From Pseudomonas fluorescens (lineage in GTDB: Bacteria > Pseudomonadota > Gammaproteobacteria > Pseudomonadales > Pseudomonadaceae), in assembly GCF_019212185.1 (NCBI RefSeq), contig NZ_CP078138.1, positions 5,748,501 to 5,812,500 of the forward strand: DNA of 64,000 nucleotides, given 5' to 3'. The position numbers and the translations under genes were made by a program. The notes beneath the pieces are model-generated. The model was not told where the DNA came from and searched no databases. It saw nothing but the letters and a program-made list of their open reading frames with translations. Of the stretch, positions 57,041 through 64,000 are shown one piece after another. Every line of letters starts with the position of its first letter. Positions within the stretch are counted from its first letter, which is position 1.

Positions 57041-57118
57041 CATGCCGAATGGCTGCATTTGGCCGTTTGCTGCCCGTTGCGATAGGCAGCGACCGGCCAA
57101 AAGCAGTCATTTGGCATG
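57041..57118. repeat. Intergenic hairpin repeat (copy C)
   Basis: About 37-base imperfect inverted arms, from CATGCCGAATGGCTGC at 57041 to GCAGTCATTTGGCATG ending at 57118. The right arm includes ATAGGCAGCGACCGGCC, related to the cores of copies A and B. It could also act as a terminator for the minus-strand gene that ends at 57167. Confidence 0.65.
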
Positions 57119-57166
57119 AGCCAGAATCTTGCTATTGACCGGCTTTCGGCCGCTAGCGAGCCAGCA

Positions 57167-58633
57167 TCATTTGACTTTCTTGATGACCGGCGGCTTCCAA
57201 CTACCATCGAGGATGGCCTGCTCACCCCAATACGCTCGGATGTACAAAGAGATGTTCTCTTTTGGCGAAGGCAGCCAGTTGGTTTCCTTGTCCTTGCCCG
57301 GCGATGTTGGTCCCACGTACAGCGTCAGCGAACCATCGGCATTGTGCTTCAGATCCTTGTTCTTGGTGCCCAGGGAGTAACGCTTGAGCGGGTTGTCGCT
57401 AAACAAGTGATGCTGGTTGTAGAGCGTCAGTGACCAGAAGCCCTGAACCGGTGGCTCTTGCCCTTTGGCGAAGGTGACTTCATAGCCATGACTACCATTG
57501 AGTTGAGCACCGGCCCCATCAAGATCACTGTAAAAATATTGAGTTTCATTGGGTCGGTTGTCGAACATGTTCGACTTGGCCGTGCCGGTGCGATTGTAAT
57601 AGTCCACACCCCACTGGGCGTTGTTGGCGGATCGGTTCCAGCCATTGCCGGCCGGACGACCGTTATATTTCCACTGGAAGAACGGTTTGATCACCTCCTG
57701 CTCAGCTTGCTTGGCTACCTCAACGATTGCTTGCTTGATGGCAGGGTCCTTGGCTGCGGCATCCATCAACTGCCGAAATTGAGCGTAGAGTGATTCTTCA
57801 CCGGGTAGCGGTGGAACCATTTTCAGTATTTGCGGGAACTCATCAAAGAACTTCTCGGGGATCACCCATTTGGTTTCACCGGCACTGGCAGAGGATGCAT
57901 TCGGATTAGGGATGATGGGCGATTGCTTCCAGTCAACGGTTTTCATTTTCCCGTCAAAATCGCTGAGGGGGTAAAAGACAATCTGGTTGAGACTCTCCTG
58001 AATAGCCTTGCGATCTTCGGGCGTGCTGTCCATGAACACCCGTGGTATGACGTTGGCCAACGCCGTGGGACTGCGGATGATGCCTTCGACGCCTTCAGGT
58101 TTCTCACCCTTCCAATTGGGCCCGACCAATAGATAAAACCCGGGTTTGGTTTTGTAAGGCTTACCCACTTCGCCAAACTGGTCGGTACGCTGGTCGTACA
58201 GGGCATAGACCCAGAAGCGATCACCGAAATCCGGCACCTGCGCAATGACCGGTTGCTCGTCCAGCGAGAAAAAGCCCAAGCCATAGGTCACATCCTGGTT
58301 TGGACAAGTGACGAAGGTCTCTGACGGCAGAATGTAATCATGCAACATCGAGACGTGGCCGAAGGGTGCCACCGGTAGAATCCCACCCAGCAGACCTGGC
58401 TTGGGCGCCTTGGTGATGGTCTGACTGCGGTTGAGCATGTTCACCATTGGCCAACCCCACACATATGCCATACGCGCAATGGTCTTGGCGTACTCGATGT
58501 GCATGGTCACATCGCTTGTCGGCTGCGTAAGGCTCGCAGGACTGACTTGAGCTTGCTCCTCAGCGTGGAGCGAAGGCGCACAGAAGGCCAGAACGGCCAT
58601 GGCTGATGTAAGGGTTTTTAAAGCGTGTGTCAT
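57167..58633 (-). CDS. Secreted DUF1254/DUF1214 protein (long form 1)
   Basis: A 488-residue predicted periplasmic protein with signal peptide ([17 protein letters not shown]). The DUF1254 half has the family motif NxDxxY in [18 protein letters not shown]; the DUF1214 half has [16 protein letters not shown] and [27 protein letters not shown] supports the ATG at 58633 over one nine codons upstream. It has a paralogue at 62176 and shares with it a promoter module. The family's biochemical function is unknown to me. Divergent from the short paralogue at 58983. Confidence 0.8.
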   Translation of the reverse strand: MTHALKTLTSAMAVLAFCAPSLHAEEQAQVSPASLTQPTSDVTMHIEYAKTIARMAYVWGWPMVNMLNRSQTITKAPKPGLLGGILPVAPFGHVSMLHDYILPSETFVTCPNQDVTYGLGFFSLDEQPVIAQVPDFGDRFWVYALYDQRTDQFGEVGKPYKTKPGFYLLVGPNWKGEKPEGVEGIIRSPTALANVIPRVFMDSTPEDRKAIQESLNQIVFYPLSDFDGKMKTVDWKQSPIIPNPNASSASAGETKWVIPEKFFDEFPQILKMVPPLPGEESLYAQFRQLMDAAAKDPAIKQAIVEVAKQAEQEVIKPFFQWKYNGRPAGNGWNRSANNAQWGVDYYNRTGTAKSNMFDNRPNETQYFYSDLDGAGAQLNGSHGYEVTFAKGQEPPVQGFWSLTLYNQHHLFSDNPLKRYSLGTKNKDLKHNADGSLTLYVGPTSPGKDKETNWLPSPKENISLYIRAYWGEQAILDGSWKPPVIKKVK

Positions 58634-58747
58634 CGTCGACTTCCTCGCATGGTTTGACATCTGCGGCGTAGAGTCGAATTGATGGGCTGGTGTGAAAGTC
58701 TTGTGTAGCGGACACCCAGCATCCGTGCTCCCCGACCGACGCCTAGG

Positions 58748-58775
58748 AGTCTAGATGGCAGGTGTCATATGGCAA
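58748..58775 (-). promoter_or_regulatory. Promoter of DUF1254 gene 1 (duplicated module)
   Basis: On the minus strand TTGCCA (58770-58775) and TAGACT (58748-58753) are 16 bases apart. The same pair and flanking text (CATCCGTGCTCCCC, AGGAGTCTAGATG, CATATG) recur before the paralogue at 62176. Confidence 0.55.
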
Positions 58776-58982
58776 GAATGGCTTCTGGTCGATAGTTGGA
58801 CAGTTTCAGAACTGCCCGTTTAGCTTTCGGCATGCCCCGCATCATCTCTTTTCTCGACTACGCTTCGGGCTGGAGGTTAATCGTACTTTCCTTCACGCGA
58901 TCTCGATTACCTGGTCGACACTCTCGTCAGGTTCGCAACTACTTCTTAATTGCAGTCGATGGGAAATAAAGGAATAGAACCA

Positions 58983-59996
58983 ATGATAAGCATGAGAAAG
59001 ATTTTGCTCTGTATTACCCTCTTGGGAACAGCCACTGCACACGCCGGACAGCAGGTGACGCCTGACAACTACGCCCGCGCCGAAGTGGACGAATCCTATA
59101 AAAATATCGTCAAAGATGTGGGGTCGAACGCCTTTCGCCACGATAGGGCGGTTATGCCCTTGGACAAGCAGCCTGCGGTCACCATGAACCGTGACACGGT
59201 GTATTCATTTGGTGTGTTTTACGTGCCCGAGGGCACAACCATCACCTTACCGAAATCAGCTGACAATCGTTATCAGTCGGCGATGATCATGCAGAACGAC
59301 GACTTCACCGATCAGGTTTTTTATGCGCCGGGGACTTTCGAGATCAAGTCGAAAACCGAGTTTGCGGCGGTGGTCATGCGTACGCAGATCAATCCTAACG
59401 ATCCTGGCGACACCCAAAACGTCAAAACACTTCAGGATGGCATCAAGGTCAATTGGCCAAAAGGCACGGTGCCCAAGGAATACAAAATCGTCGACTGGGA
59501 CGAAGCCAGCCGTATGAAACTGCGTTCCGAGTATCAAAAAGAAGCCGCCAAGTTGACGAATTTCAACGACACCTCAGGCGCTCGTGGGGTCATCAAGCCG
59601 GAAATGCTTCGACTCAGTGCGTCAGTTGCACTTGGGCTTTTGCCGGCGAAAGATGCCGTGTACCTCTACCGTGATTACGGTTTGAGTGGCGACAAATGCT
59701 ACAAAGCGACCTATGCCAAACCCGAGATTCTGGAGGGCGGGTTCTTTTCCTTCACGATGTATGGGGCCGATAAATACCTGAAAAGCGAAGACTCCAACCT
59801 GAACAATCGCGCCATGCACTTCAATGAAGACGGCACCTTCACCGTGCACTACGGCCCGAAAGAGAAGTGCGGGCAGGTTGCGAATTGGCTGCCTACACCG
59901 GGCGATAACTGGTACCTCGGCATGCGCATCTATCGCCCTGGCGAAGGTGTTATCAGCGGCAAATACACCATACCGGAACCAACTGCCGTCAATTAG
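58983..59996 (+). CDS. Secreted DUF1254/DUF1214 protein (short form 1)
   Basis: A 337-residue periplasmic protein with signal peptide (ILLCITLLGTATAHA). DUF1254-type core PLDKQPAVTMNRDTVYSFGV, then the DUF1214-type C-terminus FFSFTMYGADKYLKSEDSN, FTVHYGPKEKCGQVANWLPT and WYLGMRIYRPGEGV. AAGGA lies nine bases before the ATG at 58983. Closest in the window to the protein at 60926 (compare ELDKQPAVLMNRDTLYSFA). Function unknown. Confidence 0.8.
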   Translation: MISMRKILLCITLLGTATAHAGQQVTPDNYARAEVDESYKNIVKDVGSNAFRHDRAVMPLDKQPAVTMNRDTVYSFGVFYVPEGTTITLPKSADNRYQSAMIMQNDDFTDQVFYAPGTFEIKSKTEFAAVVMRTQINPNDPGDTQNVKTLQDGIKVNWPKGTVPKEYKIVDWDEASRMKLRSEYQKEAAKLTNFNDTSGARGVIKPEMLRLSASVALGLLPAKDAVYLYRDYGLSGDKCYKATYAKPEILEGGFFSFTMYGADKYLKSEDSNLNNRAMHFNEDGTFTVHYGPKEKCGQVANWLPTPGDNWYLGMRIYRPGEGVISGKYTIPEPTAVN

Positions 59997-60080
59997 GCGG
60001 TTCACTTCAGCGCTGAGATTCTGCAAACCCTTAAACAAGCTTTGGCCAGCGGGCGGGACACCAGCTGGCCAAAGTGTTTT

Positions 60081-60902
60081 TCAGCGTGGGAATAGCATGG
60101 TGATGGCGAAACGAAAACCCCAACCTTGTGGACCATCGTCAGGGCTGTCGAGCCAATAGCGCGGCCCCGCTTGCACTGTCAGTGGCTGGCCGCCAATTTT
60201 CAGCAATTGAGTCACCGTCAGGTTGACCGGCACCGACCATTCGCGTGATTGCCAGTTGTAAGTTGATTCAGTGTTCACCCCCCACGTGGTCAACGTGCTG
60301 GTGGTATAGGAGAGGAAGGGTTGCAGGAAGGTCTGGTTGACCTTGTCCTTGTCATCCGGCGGACTGCCGTCCAAGCCCCAGATATGATTGGCCAGAATAC
60401 CGTGCGTCCAGCCGTTTTCCTGCTTCAAGGCAACGGCGGTCGGACCAATCCCCCACTGTTCGTTACCGAGTAACTCGTCGCTGCCGGTGGGAATCAAAAT
60501 CGCCGGGCCCACTCCGAGTATCCATCCACTGTCAGTGGGCTGTTTGGGCGAAAAGAAAAAACTCTGGGTGATGTCGCCGACACCGGATTTGTCCGCCGCG
60601 CCATTGGCTGCCAAACCGTGCTGGTCGATGACCGGCAGGATGGTACGGGAGATAAGATTCCAGTCATCATTTAATGAAAACGGCAGCACCGGTTGAATAT
60701 TGGTGACGCTGTGCATGCCGTCACCGGTCGGGCCTATCTTCTGATCCCAGTTGTACTGCACCGGCAGGCTGTACATGGCCGCGACCGGATTAAGCGCTTT
60801 CTTGGCCAGCTCTGCCGAGTCCTCTGCCTGAGCCCCCGGCATGAACCCCAGGATTGCGACGAGCGTCGCCCCCATACTCCAACATGGTTTATCCATCCCC
60901 AT
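60081..60902 (-). CDS. Outer-membrane-type beta-barrel protein (MetA/phenol-degradation-like family)
   Basis: A 273-residue secreted protein with signal peptide (GATLVAILGFMPGAQA). The text LPVQYNWDQKIGPTGDGMHS, ILGVGPAILIPTGSDELLGN, YTTSTLTTWGVNTESTYNWQ and final AITMLFPR suggests a beta-barrel of the 'MetA-pathway of phenol degradation' family (PF13557-like). Good AGGGGC before the ATG. Follows the DUF1254 gene at 60926 by 23 bases, so they form an operon. Likely an outer-membrane channel, ligand unknown. Confidence 0.7.
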   Translation of the reverse strand: MGMDKPCWSMGATLVAILGFMPGAQAEDSAELAKKALNPVAAMYSLPVQYNWDQKIGPTGDGMHSVTNIQPVLPFSLNDDWNLISRTILPVIDQHGLAANGAADKSGVGDITQSFFFSPKQPTDSGWILGVGPAILIPTGSDELLGNEQWGIGPTAVALKQENGWTHGILANHIWGLDGSPPDDKDKVNQTFLQPFLSYTTSTLTTWGVNTESTYNWQSREWSVPVNLTVTQLLKIGGQPLTVQAGPRYWLDSPDDGPQGWGFRFAITMLFPR

Positions 60903-60925
60903 ACTTCGCCCCTATTGGTCAATGA

Positions 60926-62032
60926 TCACTGGCTGACAGGCTTTGGCTCCGGCAGTTTGTACTCGTTGTTCTGAACCGACTTGTCGGGCATATAGACCCG
61001 GAACGCGAGTGTCCAATTGTCCGTGGGTGCGGTCAGCAAGTTCGCTGCATCCTTGCCGCAGCTTTGCGGGCTGCCAAAGTGCAGGGTGAAGGTCTTGCCA
61101 TCCTTGTTGGGCACGATCTCGTGGTTCGAAAGGCTGGAGCCCTCCTCTGTGTGCAGGTAAAGATCATTCCCGTAAATCGTCATCGAATAGAACCCCAACT
61201 GCGGGTTGGCCATGCCAGGCACGGGGTAATTCGCGGTGTAGCAGGTGTCTTTCTTGACCTTGTACGACTTGAACGAATACCAGGCATGCTGGTCGGGCAA
61301 TAGCCCGGTCGCCACGGCCACACCGACGTTGATGTCATCCTGCGGGATCGAGCCGCGAGCCCCCATGGTTTTGCTCACGCCACGGGTGTCGGCGACTTTC
61401 ACGTAGTGCGCTTTCACCTGCTTCAGTTGCTCCTGGTTCCAGTCAATGGCCTTGAACGCTTTGGGTGTGTAACCCGCAGGGAAGCTGACCTTGTACTGAT
61501 CCTGGATGGCATTGGCCTTCGCCACGTCGGCTGGATCATTCGGGTTCACCTGAGTACGGATATTGACCACAACAAAATTGGTGACTGTTTTCGGGTCGAT
61601 GGTGTATTCACCCTCGCCGTAGTAGACGTTGTCGGTAACGTGGTCGTGCTGCATGACGTGCACGGAGGTGTAACGGCCATCGCCCTTGGGCACATGGATG
61701 GTGGCGCCGTGAGACGCATCGATGATGGCGAAGGAATACAGCGTATCGCGATTCATCAGCACGGCTGGCTGCTTGTCGAGTTCCATGGGTTTGCGGTGGT
61801 TATAGAACTTGTTGGTCGCGCCGAGCTTCACCTCATTCTGCATGGACTCATCTAGCGTGGCGAAAGCGAAATTTTCTGGGGTAACAGCAACGTTCTTTTC
61901 GTTGACCAGCGTCGACTCCAATTTTCGGGCTGCATCCAAGGTAAGGAGGGGTGTTTTATCCTCGGCCTGTGCAGCATGGATACTCGTTGCCAATAGACTC
62001 AACAGGACAGTAGTGGGTGCCAGTAACTTCAT
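60926..62032 (-). CDS. Secreted DUF1254/DUF1214 protein (short form 2)
   Basis: A 368-residue periplasmic protein; signal peptide LLAPTTVLLSLLATSIHAAQ. Core ELDKQPAVLMNRDTLYSFA with the NxDxxY motif, then LGFYSMTIYGNDLYLHTEEG and FTLHFGSPQSCGKDAANLL. AGGAG eight bases ahead supports the ATG at 62032. A cysteine pair CYTANYP and SCGKD matches the spacing in the protein at 58983, so the short forms share a likely disulfide or metal site. Cotranscribed with the barrel gene after it. Confidence 0.8.
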   Translation of the reverse strand: MKLLAPTTVLLSLLATSIHAAQAEDKTPLLTLDAARKLESTLVNEKNVAVTPENFAFATLDESMQNEVKLGATNKFYNHRKPMELDKQPAVLMNRDTLYSFAIIDASHGATIHVPKGDGRYTSVHVMQHDHVTDNVYYGEGEYTIDPKTVTNFVVVNIRTQVNPNDPADVAKANAIQDQYKVSFPAGYTPKAFKAIDWNQEQLKQVKAHYVKVADTRGVSKTMGARGSIPQDDINVGVAVATGLLPDQHAWYSFKSYKVKKDTCYTANYPVPGMANPQLGFYSMTIYGNDLYLHTEEGSSLSNHEIVPNKDGKTFTLHFGSPQSCGKDAANLLTAPTDNWTLAFRVYMPDKSVQNNEYKLPEPKPVSQ

Positions 62033-62175
62033 CGCAATCGCTCCTTGCAAAAATTAAAGTACAGCTTGTCAGTGATTCAGCAGTGCCTCCGGTTGATGGG
62101 AGGTCTGATGCCATTCGGCAGAAGCGGTCATCCGACACGCCGCTGCCACCATCGATGGGCCCGATTTTTTGTTCA

Positions 62176-63681
62176 TTACTTCACTTTGACGACATCGTCA
62201 GGCTTCCAAGTTTGGTCGTAGAACGCGTCTTCCGCGCCATACAGGCGCAAGGCGACCAAGAAATTGCGACCGGGGATGGTCTGGATGAACGCGGAGTCCG
62301 CGACATCAGCAGGTTTGTCCGGCCCGAACCAGATTTCGATGGAACCGTCCGACTGCTTGGGAATGTCGTAATAACCGTTGGTGGAGGGCATCAGTTGCTT
62401 GGTCTGCGGCATGGTGCCGTCGGTGATGTTGTACGCCGTAACAGCCCAGAACAACGCTGCCGGAGCATTCGGCGGCAGACGCAGCTTGTAGGTGCCGCCA
62501 CCTTCGAGATATTTCCCGTCCTTGTCGCGAGCGGTGAACGGATACTTGGAACCGGCGCCAGTGGTGTGCATCACCATTGCCGGTGCCGATGAATAGGCAA
62601 ACTGGAAGAAGTTAGCGCGCTGACTCACGTCCAGGTAACTTTCTTGCATCCACTCCGCCGTGCCACCCGCCCAGGTGTTCTCGTACTGGCGATCCGCATA
62701 GTAGAGATTACGTTTGTCCTCGCGCCCCAACTGGCGGTTAGCCAGGATCATTCGAGGCGCCATCTCGACCGCCTTCTTCAGCAGGGCCTGTTGCTGCTCG
62801 GTGGGTTTGAACGGCTCACCCTTGATGATTCCGATGGACGCCAGCACCCCGCGCAGTTCCGGGTCAATTGCCTCTACCGGTTCGTAGTCGACAAACGCCT
62901 TCAACTTGGTCCAATACTCATTGTCCGTTGGATACATCATATTCAACGCCTTGCCACTGGCGTCAGGGAACTCCATGGGCTTGACGTCCTTCTCCGTCGC
63001 CCACAGTGGGTAGACTCGCGTAGTTTCCGCAGAATTAACCGCCGGCGCCGGGTCAGGCTTGCCGTCGCCCTTGGCCATCACGGTGCGGAAGAACAAGAAC
63101 ACGTTATAAGTACGCGACTTGACAACGAAATAGCTGGCCGGCACCGGCCCGGTGTAGTCCGGTGGCAAAATCAGATACAGGCCGCCTCGCGCGCGGTCTG
63201 GCCCCACGGCACCGACATCGGTGAGCGTACGCTGAAAGAAGTCGGTGAACATGCCGATGACGTTAGGTGGCGCCTTGACTACCAGCGGCCCGGTTTTCTT
63301 CAGATCCAGATAGCTCATGGAATAGATCACGTCCGCATTGGGCGTCGGCACCATGGCGCGTGAATCCATACGCTGCTTCCAGATTGGCAGCACGTTGTAG
63401 CCGCTTCCGAACGCTTTCTCCGATCCGTCACGCAAGCCAATGACATTGAGTGCCGGCAGCATGGTCATGTAGGCGTGAATCGCGCGCTGGTAGTACAACT
63501 CGTCACGCAGGGACTCGGCCTCCTTCGGATCGAGCCAGTTGCCATTATTGAGCTGTTTGAGCAGTGGAGAAGCAGGTGCCTGTTCCTCCGCACTGATCAT
63601 CGGGGTGAAGCACAGCGCGACGACCAGCGTCGAGGCGGTCAACATCATTGTGACTGAAAGCTTTTTTAACGCGTGAGTCAT
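62176..63681 (-). CDS. Secreted DUF1254/DUF1214 protein (long form 2)
   Basis: A 501-residue periplasmic protein with signal peptide (MMLTASTLVVALCFTPMISA). DUF1254 half: YQRAIHAYMTMLPALNV, MVPTPNADVIYSMSYLDL; DUF1214 half: AALFWAVTAYNITDGTMPQ, IEIWFGPDKPADVADSAFIQ and NFLVALRLYGAEDAFYDQTW. AAGGA eight bases upstream. Very like other DUF1254 proteins of 450-500 residues. Paralogue of the gene at 57167, sharing its promoter module; leads the operon that continues into 60926 and 60081. Confidence 0.82.
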   Translation of the reverse strand: MTHALKKLSVTMMLTASTLVVALCFTPMISAEEQAPASPLLKQLNNGNWLDPKEAESLRDELYYQRAIHAYMTMLPALNVIGLRDGSEKAFGSGYNVLPIWKQRMDSRAMVPTPNADVIYSMSYLDLKKTGPLVVKAPPNVIGMFTDFFQRTLTDVGAVGPDRARGGLYLILPPDYTGPVPASYFVVKSRTYNVFLFFRTVMAKGDGKPDPAPAVNSAETTRVYPLWATEKDVKPMEFPDASGKALNMMYPTDNEYWTKLKAFVDYEPVEAIDPELRGVLASIGIIKGEPFKPTEQQQALLKKAVEMAPRMILANRQLGREDKRNLYYADRQYENTWAGGTAEWMQESYLDVSQRANFFQFAYSSAPAMVMHTTGAGSKYPFTARDKDGKYLEGGGTYKLRLPPNAPAALFWAVTAYNITDGTMPQTKQLMPSTNGYYDIPKQSDGSIEIWFGPDKPADVADSAFIQTIPGRNFLVALRLYGAEDAFYDQTWKPDDVVKVK

Positions 63682-63787
63682 CTTCGATGTCCTTGCATGG
63701 AAGCGTTTTCAATCGAAGCGTCGGATTGCTGCGGGGCCCTCTAGAGGCTTTGCTTCAGCATCCGTGCTCCCCATTTATGTGTTCAGG

Positions 63788-63815
63788 AGTCTAGATGCTG
63801 AGTGCCATATGACAA
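63788..63815 (-). promoter_or_regulatory. Promoter of DUF1254 gene 2 (duplicated module)
   Basis: On the minus strand TTGTCA (63810-63815) and TAGACT (63788-63793) are 16 bases apart, a good sigma70 pair. Shares its surroundings with the site at 58748-58775. Confidence 0.6.
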
Positions 63816-63941
63816 GGAAGGTCGATTGGAACGTCCGCTAAGGGTCGATTTATGCCTTTGCAGGCAGCTATGCGGCTGATAGCCACCACCAGCCATTGCG
63901 ACCGATCCACCCTTGTCTTCCCTTAACGTGGAGGACGAGCC

Positions 63942-64000
63942 ATGAACACTGCTGCTAGATACCGCCATCAGCCTTGGAACAAGGGAAAGCTTGTCGGTCA
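63942..64000 (+). CDS. Tyrosine recombinase (copy 2), cut by window end
   Basis: The last 59 bases encode MNTAARYRHQPWNKGKLVG, nearly identical to the N-terminus of the recombinase at 51750-52370. The 40 bases before the ATG match too (for example AACGTGGAGGAC in both). Same family, opposite orientation to copy 1; only the start is visible. Confidence 0.75.
   Translation, partial: MNTAARYRHQPWNKGKLVG

Noticed and set aside
1..64000. CRISPR array, rRNA or tRNA
   Set aside because: No regularly spaced direct repeats and no recognisable tRNA or rRNA text was seen on reading through.

Overview
The window is chromosomal DNA of a Pseudomonas, most likely of the P. fluorescens group. Bases 1 to about 49,200 are GC-rich core genome. 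The gene order (mpl, a sigma54 regulator, ethanolamine genes, ppa, xseB-ispA-dxs, pgpA-thiL-nusB-rib genes-nrdR, a zinc-type ABC locus, oprG, epimerase) matches what I know of the P. aeruginosa mpl-to-oprG stretch. A typical fluorescens-group REP doublet sits at 16329-16420.

Core layout. 1-8892: the truncated mpl, then an ethanolamine catabolic locus. It holds an enhancer-binding regulator divergent from aldehyde dehydrogenase, an EutH-type permease, and eutB and eutC, with a near-consensus sigma54 promoter ahead of the dehydrogenase. 9021-12825: acetyltransferase, DedA, MtfA, inorganic pyrophosphatase, and a LexA/CI-like S24 regulator with inverted repeats in its promoter region. 13184-16308: xseB-ispA-dxs (isoprenoid precursor supply). 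16459-21057: a cobalamin-type TonB receptor, a BtuF-like binding protein, ribA and a periplasmic binding protein. 21081-27056 (minus strand): a tightly packed block in transcription order nrdR-ribD-ribE-ribBA-ribH-nusB-thiL-pgpA. 27185-29603: lipoprotein, methyltransferase, CnoX-like thioredoxin and a small unknown. 29685-32871: a Zur-box-like site followed by a His-rich protein, ABC ATPase, permease and DUF3299 protein, which looks like a zinc-starvation locus. 32984-49185: OprG, two sugar-nucleotide-type SDR proteins, the giant helicase Lhr, an MscS-family channel, a ybhP-clsB-ybhN-like lipid cluster, a hydrolase with a DUF3182 protein, and a GlxA-type regulator divergent from a cysteine hydrolase.

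From about 49,250 to the end the DNA is accessory. Gene density falls, intergenic hairpin repeats appear, and an orphan ParS/Xre-type antitoxin, a catalytic-domain-only tyrosine recombinase and several unknowns occur. A second copy of the same recombinase begins at 63942 in the opposite orientation, so 52.4-63.9 kb lies between inverted recombinase copies. Inside this bracket are (a) a conspicuously AT-rich pair of overlapping reverse transcriptase genes, both with intact YVDD centres, followed by a structured intergenic stretch carrying a CACACAC tract. I read this as a DRT3-type anti-phage system (drt3a, drt3b and ncRNA). Also inside are (b) four secreted DUF1254/DUF1214 paralogues with an outer-membrane-type protein; two of the paralogues share a duplicated promoter.

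The most interesting items are the two-RT defence locus with its candidate template RNA, the inverted-recombinase bracket, and the DUF1254 paralogue cluster of unknown function. No rRNA, tRNA or CRISPR array was seen.
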